A stretch of DNA of 64,000 nucleotides from Alentia gelatinosa (taxonomy: Eukaryota; Annelida; Polychaeta; Phyllodocida; Polynoidae), in assembly GCA_950022655.1 (NCBI GenBank), contig OX465584.1, forward strand, positions 54,914,789 to 54,978,788, written 5' to 3'. Below the pieces are notes generated by a model that searched no databases, was not told the origin of the DNA, and worked only from the letters and a program-made list of their open reading frames with translations. The position numbers were made by a program, and so were the translations under genes. This document shows, piece by piece, positions 23,201 to 35,200 of this stretch. Every line of letters starts with the position of its first letter. Position 1 is the first letter of the stretch.

Positions 23201-26200
23201 TATCATAGAATTACAATTTGAAAAAACCCAACATAGGACTGGGGTATAGGTTATTTTATTCGTAAGATAAAAGGACAAAAGTTAATGTTTAAAGAATACT
23301 AGGAAACCGTATATTTGCCCATTAAGGAAACAACGAATCAACAAGGCGCTAGTAACATTAATCATTTTGAAAAGAAACACAATGTAGATGGCGTAGCAAC
23401 GTTGACTCATGATAATCTCTGGATCTACAGGTATCAGTTACGTTGAAAAGAAAAGCAATGTAAATGTGTAAAGTATCGTTGACTCGTGATAAACTGTGGA
23501 TCTGCAGGCATCAGTCATTTGGAAAAGAAACACAATGTAGATGAGTAGAGTTTCATTGACTTGTTAGAAACTCTGGATCTGCAGGCATTAGTAGGTTTGA
23601 AAAGAAACATGATGTAGATGAGTGGAGTATCATTGACTTATGATAATTTCTAGATCTACAGGCATAAGTCATTTTGAGAAGAAACACAATGTAGATGAGT
23701 AGATTATCGTTGAATCGTGATAAATGGATCAGCAGGCATCAGTCATTTTGAAAAGAAACTCAATGTAGATGAGTAGAGTATCGTTGACTCAAGATAATTA
23801 GTCATTTTGATAAACTCAATGTAGATAAGTAGAGTTTCATTAACTCATGATAAACTCTGGATCTGCAGGCATTATACATTTTGAAAAGAAACACAACGTA
23901 GATGAGCAGAGTAACATAAACCTGTGATAAACTCTGGATCTGCAGGCATGTCGTACCTCGGAGGCCTGATGCTGATGGTGATGGAGGATGAAGATTCAGC
24001 CTTCTGGGGTCTCGTGTCTCTCTTGGAGCGCTTCAAATATCTGCGGGGCTACTACGACAAGCACATGGAGAGGTGGGTCCTGTTATTGTGGGCGTTTCAA
24101 AAGACTCACACGATAAAGGGGAAATTGTGAAATTATCTTGAACTTTTAAATAAAGGGGAAATTGTGAGATTATATTGAACTTTTTTTTCAGAATTACTTT
24201 ATTGATACTATATCCAAATAACCGTACATTCCTTCTGATTACATTTCATACTGAGGTGGAATACTAGTGTTTCTTGCTTATGCGATACTATCTAAAAAAA
24301 ACTTTGTATTTAATCCAACTTTTGTAGTAGAATTTATGCCCAAATGTTAACAGTATATTTGTCAAATATACATATATCAATATTTTATGGACGATGCTTA
24401 GATAGGTCTATTTCCACCTCAATGCTACCTTGAAATGGGAAAGGAACTTTCCCCACTGTCGCTGTTTTCTCCTATGACGAAGTGGGGCAATCATTAACAA
24501 ATTTATGTGGTTACTGGAGTTACATCAACTCCACGGGTGGTCCCCAGAAGACTATCTTCAAATCTCTGAGAATGAAAGGGGATAAGTGGGCAGAGGCTAG
24601 GACCAGAGCAAGTCAGTTATTTCACGTGAACTGGTCAACAAAAGTCACAAACCAGAACAGTCGATGCCTTAAAATAGAGCAGATAGCTAGTGTTTCCCGG
24701 GGTGGCAATATTTTACCCCCAAGAAGGTGTTCTTCACATTGGGGGTGAAAAAGTAGATGTGCTTTTCAAAACCGAAGGTGAAAAAGGATATTTTCTTCAC
24801 GACTTTGGGTATCAAAGTAAGTCAGTGATTATAAGCGACTGTCGCAATTCCCACAAATATGTCTTGAAAAATGTCTTCATTTTATAAATTGTGTTTCTTA
24901 TGTAAAATACAAAATCTGATCCCTGAAGAAGGTATAATTAAATACCTGTCGGAAAATACACCAAACTCCTGATGACTCCTTATTATTTCCTAATGAAGAA
25001 CAGTCCAGACCGGTTTAGAGGGAATATCTTGTCGAATTAATTATTCTTATGTAAAACAAAGAGGATGAATTAGAACTCATCCATACCAATAAACAGTAGT
25101 TCAAACCTGCCCACATACGCCATTCCCATTCCATGTCCAATAACGGTGTGTTTTCTATGTTTTCTATTTCTATTCCACATGACAAATATTTCCTCTGTTT
25201 TCCATGACCCAACTGACATCCTTGACTTACTCAGCACATTATATTGTAAGGTTCTGTGTTTCACAGGATTCAGCGGCATGTGGTGGTTTTCCAGAAACTG
25301 ATAAAACAACGTCTTCCACAGATCTCTTCACACATGGTATGGTGATTTGTCTCAATTACTAGACACAAAATAATTTATATAGAGGAAACGTATGAAAGTT
25401 TACGACTAATTGACTAACATTTGTAACATAATCCCCCAGAACCAGGTCTGGTTGAAAACATCCGTAGGGTACCCTTTAACCATTGGATATTATAGAGGAA
25501 ACCCATGAAAGTTTAGGGTCTGAGCTCGTATCCCATCGAGTTTAAATCACGTAGTAATTCACAAGGCGAAGCCGCGTGAATTGCTATGTGATTCAAATGA
25601 GATGGGATCGAGCTCTGACCCTAAACTTGAATGGGTTTCTGAATTTATCTCACCCTTAATATTGACTAATGGGCTAGCATTTGTGATATTATCCCCCATT
25701 GGATATTTTTCCTAAATATCTAATGGGTGTTAGATACGAGTTTCCAATGTTAAGTCTATGGAGGAAAAATATCTGGGGTGAGATAAAATCAACATGATCA
25801 TATTGGTCTAAGTAGTATAGCCGGCAGCTTCTACATTATTATTGTCCAATCAGGCTTCTCTTATATGACACGATAAATACAATAGTACAGAGATGTCAGT
25901 TTTCCATTTTTCCATAAAAATCTACTTTTTCATATTCAATATATGTAATTGCTTTTCATTGTGTCAAGCAAAGATAATATTGATTTAGCCTCATTTACTC
26001 CAATAAAACAGTGGTTTGAACCTCCACACAGACCCTCAGCCCCATGCCATGCCCTATAAAGAACATATTATCCAAGTTTTCCTGATCATTCCTAGGCAGA
26101 ATAATCCACATGAAAATGCTTCCAGTTTTGTCCCTGACCCCAACTGATATCCCTGATAATAAATACGATACGTAAAACCCCAAGAACTCGGCCCACAGAA

Positions 26201-29200
26201 TCAAACTCACCAAAATATCCATGATCTATTGGTTACAAGTGTGTCTATTTCACATAACAGTTCCGTATTTAGTAAATATTGTTGATTAATTGGCAGGACC
26301 TTCATGGTGTCTCGTCGATGATGTTTGCTACGCCCTGGTTCTTGTCCCTCTACACGGGGCTGCCATGCTGGGAGTCTGTTCTCTCCATATGGGACCTCTT
26401 CATGCTTGACGGTAAGGAAATACAGTATAGACTAACTGAAACAATGGGTACTTTTATCTAGGTGTCGAGCGATCGGCTTTACCGAAAAAAAAATTTGCCG
26501 AACAAAACCAACCTTCCACACCCCACCTGGAAAGCAAAGATTGATCGGAACGCAAAAAGTTTTGCCATACAAAGGGCACTTTTATATGCAGCCAATGGCA
26601 CACTGGTAATGATAATCCATATTATGTTTTTGTCTCTACATCTCATTCCTATCGTGATCAACTAGACCGTTTTCTGTGCTAAGAGATTAATCATCAAAAT
26701 TTTGCTTATCTATTAGTATCACAAATGACTGAATTAGTACAGTCGCCATTTTATAGTAGCTCCCTCCGATATCGATCTTTACAGTACGGCAGCCATGTAG
26801 TGATTGGCATATTTACCCTCATTATCATTCACTGCATTGTGTTGGAAGCAGCCTCCTGGTAAATGCGACAGTCGAAATGAGACTGGTCATCCCTCATTAG
26901 CTGTTGGTTCATATGGAGAAACCAAACAAGAGTTAGTCATGTTGTTGTTTATCGCACCCCGGCACATATTACTGCTCGAGGCAAAGCCGAGAGCAGTAAT
27001 ACACGATCTTGCTGGAGTGCGATGAACAATAACACGACTAACTCGAGTTTGGTTTAGAATTTATCCTACCCTGCCCGCCTGAATTGCTTCTACATTAACA
27101 AATGATGTCATTTGTCAAGTGTATCCCACTAGAGTGATATTTTTCCTTTTTCTGAACTCCAGACCGAATACAGTGACCCAATGTTAAGCCTATGGAGTTT
27201 TTTATTAGGGGTAGGATAAATAGAAATCTATGGGCCAGAGCTTGCGAGCTCATCCTGCAACAAGATGCCTCATGTGGCTTGTAGATAAGATCCTGGTTTT
27301 TTTTTTGTTTTTTTTTTTTCAATCACATAGCAAAAGCATCGGTTGATGACAGAAGTGTACTAGCCACGTTTTCCTAAATCTAGATAAGATCCTGGTGCAC
27401 CCCTCTCATAAAATCTCACACTCTCTAAGTTGTATTCTGTAATCTCACTACGCTCTATAGGAGAAGAATTCTTAACAGACTAGGCTAAAAGCCTTGGGAA
27501 TCCATTGGCCTACCTCCCGTGCTAAAGACGTACATCAATGCAACCCAAAGATTCCTATAATCTCAATGATGCCACCTAGTGGGAATACTGTGTGCCAGTG
27601 GGTTCTCAAGGCTCTAAGCCTAGTTCGTTAAGAATTCTTCTCCCATAGAGCATAGTGAGAACCTTGTACAGAATACCACTTCGAGAGTGTGAGATCTTAT
27701 GAGAGGGGTGCCTCCTGATGTCATTCAAACCAGTCTACCCTTGACTCACAATAGTACTAGTACCTGTGCGTCCGAGTTTACCTATTAAGTCTACACCCAG
27801 CTCGTCTGGGCCTCTAGAATATCAAGGTTCCCCACATTTTGTATAGCCACATAAGTGAGCCGATGTCATTAGAGGATTCAGTTTGTATAATTTCACACAC
27901 TTTTTTTTTTTTTTTTTTGGCAATTTTTATTAGGGAATATTGTATGTTCACAATCACCGAATTCGGCTACGGCCGTTCTTCCACTCGGGCCCTTGCCCCT
28001 ACCCCTCATTCTAATGGCGGATGTTTAACCGAATGGGCGGTGGGTACCATTTTTGTGTAAGTCTTTGGTATGACCCGACCAGGGTTTGAACCCACGACCT
28101 CCCATGCTCCAGGCGAACACCCCTACCACTTGGCCACCGAGCTTAAAGTTAAAATAATGTTTCAAACTTCAAAAGAGAATTCCACTTGCACCCATAGGAT
28201 ACTTTGTATATTCTGTTAAAAATAATCATGCATACAATTCCCTAGTCCCACCTTCCATGGTGAGGGCTTGTGGGCTTTTTTTTTTTTAGCACTTCATGAG
28301 AAAAAATGCAGGCAGCAAGCTGCACACTGATTGGCCCTGCACACACTCCTGCCAAAAGAGTGGGACCAGGCACCAATCGGGGATCCTAAAAACGACAGGT
28401 GACATACACCAGCCAATGGGTAACGTGCTTAATAGAGGACTGGGACACACGCCACCCCGCCGCCACTGAGAGCGGTACAAGTCTAGTCATATGCCAGCAG
28501 TCGGTCCAGCTGATTGCATGTCTACCACATACTTTGTATATCCCTCCTGTGGCTTGTATATAAGATCCTCCTGATGTCATTAAAATCAGTCTTCTCTGGA
28601 CTCCTAATAGTATCAAGAGACGTCACGAGTTTGAGTCTGAGTTTATTTATGCCACGCATTTTGTTGGCTCCGTAATTTCACGAGTCGAAGACGAGTGACA
28701 TTACGGAGCCGACAAAATGAGTGGCATGAATAAGCTCAAACTCAAACAGGTGGTGTCTAGATTGTATCCTACCCCGTTTCCATATTTTTTCAGTATCAAA
28801 AAGTAGTGGCATAAACAACACTTTATGTCACACCCGTGACATAAACAAATCCCATGTTAAGCCTATGGCGTTTTTCATTAGGGGTAGGATAATACCTCAT
28901 ACCTCTGTGTCTAAGTTGACTCCCTTACTATTAAGGCCTATGACTAGCTCGTCTGGGCCTCTAGAATATCAAGGTTGCCCACATTTTGTATAGCCACATA
29001 AGTGACCCGATGTCATTTGAAGATTCAGTTTGTATGATTCCATACACTCACCAGTTAAAGTGATGTTTAAAACTTAAAAAGACAATTCCACTTACACCCA
29101 TACGATATTTTATATAGTCTATATATAGTGAATTTTTTTTTTTTTTTTTTTTTTTTTTAATCAGCTGCATTGATAGCAAGACATGCCTCGTCCTCTCTAA

Positions 29201-32200
29201 ACATAGTCTATATATAGTGGTTGTTGTTGTTTTCACGTTTATCTAGGAGCTGTGACTATGTTTCGCGTTGGACTCGGTCTGCTGGATGTTATGAGAGACA
29301 CCATTCTAGGCTGTGAGGATATATCCAGTCTACTGCCACATCTCCTACATCCACCTCACGATAGGTTAGTGTCTCTTAAAACATATCGGACAATTTGCTT
29401 TGAAAATTAAAACCCATGATATTTTCCTGACAGGGATGTCAGTTTTCTAGAAATTTCCGGTTTTCCGTGTTTTCACAGAGGCAAGAGTTTCAGGGATGTC
29501 AGTTTTCCTTGTTTCTGCGGAAATCCGTGTTTAAATTTTTGAAATGTGAAATCCCTTTCCTTGTGTAAAATGAACATGTAACAACACAGAGTAGTGAGAT
29601 ATACTATAAACTCTATCCACCCATATACTCTTCTTAGAAGCATATGTTTAGTAATAATAAGATTACTTGTACGGAATCTAATACATCTCCGGTGTTTTTG
29701 GTGTATATATGTCAGGTTTAAACCCTAAATTGTTATGGGAAATGTTTCCTTGTTTTTTTTTCTGACCCCAACTGACATCCCTGGGGTTTTCTTAAAAGTT
29801 TTTAAAAAAAATTCTGGGTGGTGGGAGCACCCACCTCCGACCTCTGAGACCCGTTCCTGGCCGTAGGTGTCCCGTAACGGCCGTGGGTGGTCCAAGGCCG
29901 CCTGCTACCACTCTACACAGTTTTCTAAGTTGATACTATATATACATCATTTACGCATAATGACAATATTATATAAGGTGAAAGTTGTTGCTATAGTTAA
30001 GATGTGTAATAGAAGGAAGCCCGAAGAAAACCAGCACTTATTATATATATAACGCTGACGGGTATCCTATTATTGGCTCCAGTGTACTGGTATAATTGTG
30101 TGACAAAAGAATTGAATGTCAAATAAGAGAGAACCAATAAAAAGTTTGAAAAAAATCCCCAAAAAACACACACCCGACGGTAGTCCTTAGGGCCTTGCAG
30201 CTTCCAGGAGTCTTCCGTAAAACACACTGTCTACAGGGCAAACTGCCATAGGCGTTCTATAGCACCCAGGGTGTGTGTTTGACAGGCCACCAGTGGCATC
30301 TAGAAATACAGCTGGGTCAGAGTGAAAGAGCTGGTTTTGACCTGGGGCCTGTTTTTTAGTCGTGACCATTTCCTATAGTGACCAGTTAGTGACCGTTTGG
30401 AGACCTTTGGGTTCCAGAGATATTTCGTCATAACATGTGCGACGCTTTAGAGGGGTAAACTGTCATGGCCACTGTTTTGGGTTTCAGAGTTGTGACCATT
30501 TAGCCCAAATGGTGGCATATTTCATTTTATACACTTCCACTGTATCAAATGAAACAATGTTTACTGTGATGAATTATCTATATCTGTTTCATCTAATTCC
30601 CAAATTTCATAATTTTCTGTTGAGTAATATACATGTGAGACATGCTTTTGTTTTTGAATGGGCCTTGGACCAACAGTGATCATAACAGCTGAATAGTGAC
30701 CGAGTCTGAGGAACACTTTTTGGTCATGATCACTGGTTTGGTCGCCCAACTGGTCACTCTTTTGTGATCACTACAAATAAAGACGTCACTGTCTGAAAAA
30801 CAGGCCCCTGGATAATGGATTATTTCAGGTTTTCCGCAGACTTCAGTGCCATCTCCAGGCCTCCCAGTGAAACCTTTAAAACCTATAAAAACCTATATTT
30901 TGATTCTTGAGCCTTTATTTTTTCAAAGGAACCTATATAACCTATAAAACCTAGATTTTCACTGCCATGCAGATTGATGTGTATAGGAAATCTTAGAAGT
31001 TAACATGACACAAAGTTAGATTGTCAAATGACAAGTAATCCATATTATCGTTTGATTAAGAGATCATAAAATTGTTTAAGAATCAACAGTTGGTGGGACT
31101 TCTTGCCAGGCTGGCTTGCCTGTTGGACACTCAACACGCGTGTAAACATGCTTGCTTGGTATAACCTGATGATCCAGACATACTGACCTCCTGCAATTTT
31201 GTACTAGGTACATTTTTTTAGAAATGAAGAACTGAAAATAAGCGATTCACTATATTTTGACTCTTATTATGCTGAATATGTTAACCCTAAAAACCTATAA
31301 AAGCATATATTTTGGGCCTTGAAAAACCTGTAAAAACCTTTATTTTGATTTTCAAAACCTATAAAAAAAACCTACATTGATGTTGTTGATAATTTGCATC
31401 AAAGTATTATCACATCAAAGATAGTGATTGTAGACTAGGAGGCTGTGGACACTTCAAGTCTTCTATTTTTAAACCTCACTGGCATCCCTGGCCTGAAAAA
31501 TGAATTCGATGAGCTCAAGGAATTTTAGAACACATATGTAAATAAGAATCGATATTTTGATTTAGAGGTTGATAATATCAGAAAAATCATAATAGAATAT
31601 ATGAAAATTCTAAAAAGTTTCTTGGCACATAATAAAACATAGGTCATTTTCTTAAAACTTTCAGAGAATAAAGTATATGTATAGTACTATACATAAGTTG
31701 AATTATTTAGGTCTCTTATTCCCTATAATTGATTTACACTTATTGTAAATTAATGCTATAATTATATATACCTACATAATTATTTACATTTACTTATATC
31801 ATAAAAAAAACTACTTGAAACTGAATGTATATTTGACTGTATGAGGAAATCTAGATGTACCTCATAAACTTGAACTATTGGTTGAAAAGGGTATAGTTGT
31901 AGACCGCTAAATGTACTCCATTGGCGAACTATATCAATAAAAAAAAATTTAAAAAAAAACCAGACTAGTTATTTTGGTTTGACCTGTAGGTCAAGACCGA
32001 AATATATTAGGGGAGACGGGGAACGGTTTTTGCTGCTTACATTATAATACATTACAGTAATATATTCTGAATAATTAGACCCTCGATACCCTCGATACTG
32101 GGTCCGCACCCACCGACAGTAGTGTATTTTTATATATTGCAACAGGCTTCCACCTCCCTCCCTCCCTCCCTCCCTCCCTCCCTCCCTCCCTCCCTCCCTC

Positions 32201-35200
32201 CCTCCCTCCCTCCCTCCCTCCCTCCCTCCCTCCCTCCCTCCCTCCCTCCCTCCCTCCCTCCCTCCCTCCCTCCCTCCCTCCCTCCCTCCCTCCCTCCCTC
32301 CCTCCCTGGTAGGTATTCATTGAACCGCAACGGGCGCCTGCCATATGTGGGGTGCGTTCAATCTGAATATAAACGTTGAGCCTCTGACTATGTTTTGTTT
32401 GCTGGTGACCTATTTGACCTGATTCTATCGAACGCGTCTGGTATCGGCACCCATTGCGGTTCAATGAATACCTACTAGCGGGTGGGGCCCCACAGGTCAG
32501 ATGTGGTCCACACCCGGCGACAGTAGTGTATTTTTATATATTGTTATTTTTGTTCAAACCGAAAGTATGGCAATGCCATATCAACTATTAATCCTTGTTC
32601 ATATACTACCCATTGCTATAATCAGGTTCTCTGTGTTGTAGGGTTGGTTTCCTGAGTCTGATGCCGGCCGTGTTTGACGTCTACCTGGAGGACTGGGAGG
32701 TGGCCCAACTGGAGGCGGTGGTGATGGAGGAGACCGGGGTGTCGTCCCGGTCAGCCCGCCGCCACGCGCCCACCCACCCCGCGGGCACCGACACCACCGA
32801 CATGGACCAGCCCCAGGAGAAACGCCGCAGACTCAACACAGGTAGGCCTCCACACACTCACGTCAGGCCGTATGTTTTAGTCAAAAGACCTCGAATGGAC
32901 ATCCATACGCGGCTCAGCAACTATGTTTTCTTATAGTATCTTTTTTATTTTGATCATGGAAGATTAGATTATGTAAATAGTCTACTTTTATAGTATCTCT
33001 GTGAATTTAAAGTATGATGATAATGATACAATGACATACCTTGGGCATACGTGATCGTTAAATACTTCTATAAACAGCCTCGGACTAGACTATACGTAAT
33101 ATACGCGAATTTGCTCGGATATTACTAAGCTTCTAGTCCTTGGAGATTACGGATGCCAGTATCTGAAACCAGGTAATAATCTGAGAATAATTGATGTTGT
33201 CTATATATTAAGTATTAAACGTATTTAATATTGCTTGATCTATTGTTCAGGGCCAATCCTTTTCATACCATGTCTATGTGGTGTTGGAAGTGAAAGATCT
33301 CTCACCTCGGTAAATGTGTAGGGGTGAGATTTCTGCCTGACTTCATCTCATAGATTTGATCACCATCCGTGTGTAAAACCAGCGAGAAAAGCTGAACCAT
33401 GAGTTAGTTCCTATATACTCTCAGGGTCCCCTGGGACGTTAGATAAATAAACAAACCAACCAAACCAACTATTTTTCAGACTCTGTTGCATCAGCGACTC
33501 AACCAAGTGGCAGCTCGTCGCTGCTGAAGCGTTTCGTGAACATCTTCCACCCCCAGGAGCCGCGGGCTCCAGCGGCAGTGGGCAGGGGGAGAGCAGCAGG
33601 CGAGGCGGCAGGCAGAGGGAGAGTAGCAGGCGAGGCGGCAGGCAGGGGGAGAGTAGCAGGCGAGGCGGCAGGCAGGGGGAGAGCAGCAGGCGAGGCGGCA
33701 GGCAAGGGGAGAGCGGCAGGCGAGGCGGCAGGCAAGGGGAGAGCGACAGGCGAGGCGGCAGGCAAGGGGAGAGCGACAGGCGAGGCGGCAGGCAAGGGGA
33801 GAGCAACAGGTGAGGCGGCAGGCCGGGGGAGAGCAGCAGGCTGGGTGGCCACTACACCCTCCACACCCCGTCAGCGTGACTCGTGTCGGCGAGGCCACAC
33901 CCAGCAGACCCACCCACAACAGACCATCTCCGAGCAGACCCTCGCCGGTCTGCGCAGCTCCTATGGCCACATCTACACAGACTACCCTGCCATGGAACGG
34001 TCCCGAAATAGGTAAGACATATATGTTTGTTTTTGATTGGAAAGATTGTATTAGGTTGTTGTTTATTATCCACCTATTACAAAGTGTCCATAGAAAACAC
34101 ATGGGGAGCGTGTATTTACATACCCGGAGCATACAGATATATGTTATATCCTACCCCTAATAAAAAACCGCCATAGACTTAACATAGGGAAATCTTATGT
34201 GGCAGGCCGTGACATAAAGTGTTTTTTATGCCACTAGAGTAATAACAATATTGACCAATCAGAGAGCAGGATGTCAGCTACTATGAAAAAGGTTCTGTTG
34301 GTCATTGACTCAATATTTATCTTTTAGTAATACAAAAGCATAGACGAGGTAGGATAAATACGAAACCGAACTCGAGTTAGACTTGTCAATGTCTATGCCA
34401 CTCTGGTCAGGTCTGCTCCTCACTACACTCGGCTACTGATGATAATGACGTCATGACTGCCTCACTGGGAGTTGTATAATTTAAGCAGGGTTTGTGGACA
34501 GTGGAGCCGGCCAGCGCTCCACAGATAAAAGCGGTCGTATGCTCCTTGGAGTTGCCTCTACGCAATATCCTCGCACATGCTCAGATAATTACTACGTGTC
34601 AACTCCTCGGAGCATACGGCCGCTTGTATCTGAAACCAGTCAATATTGCGTATATATCCAGAACAATCGCTGACATCATTTGGTCACTGCCAACGTTCTT
34701 TGGTAAACACATCTCTTTGATGCCCTCACCGTGTCAATAGAACACCCACTTTATCAAAATGTATGTCAATTCTGTCACTCCCGTTCTGCCAGGAACAACA
34801 ATTCCTACTTGACCATTTATCTTACCCCTAATAAAAAAACTCCATAGGCTTAACATTAGCGGACTGTATTTGGTCTACGGTGCAGGAAAATCAATTTTAT
34901 CGCTCTAGTGGGATACAGTTGTCAAATGATGTCATTTGAAAAGTGACCAATGATTATTACTGATTATCGGTGTTTTTTATGTTATTACTTAATTTGCTGA
35001 AGTAATTTAGACAGGGTAGGATAAATTCTAAACCAAACTTGAGTTAGTTGTGTTGTTTATCGCACTCTGGCAATGTCGTATATCACTGCACTCGGCTTCG
35101 CCTCGCGCAGTAATACACGACATTGCTGTCGTGCGACAAACAACAACACGACTAACTCTCGTTTGGTTTCTCCTAAAAATCATTGTAAATACATCGGATG

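Noticed and set aside
23345..23945. CRISPR-like regular repeats
   Set aside because: Units are imperfect, contiguous and about 77 bp with no unique spacers. The genome is eukaryotic and the repeats are intronic.
28060..28143. Functional tRNA gene
   Set aside because: Box A and box B are present, but the cloverleaf is degraded, and a SINE body and poly(A) tail follow. It is a tRNA-derived SINE head.
32075..32464. Long frames of (GGRE)n and (PSLP)n on both strands
   Set aside because: They are the translation of the (TCCC)n microsatellite in all frames, with no unique sequence that would make a gene.
33411..34132. Antisense and alternate-frame ORFs of up to 213 codons over TBC exon 11
   Set aside because: The 30-bp coding repeat keeps all frames open. 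The plus-strand frame is fixed by in-phase splicing with exons 10 and 12.
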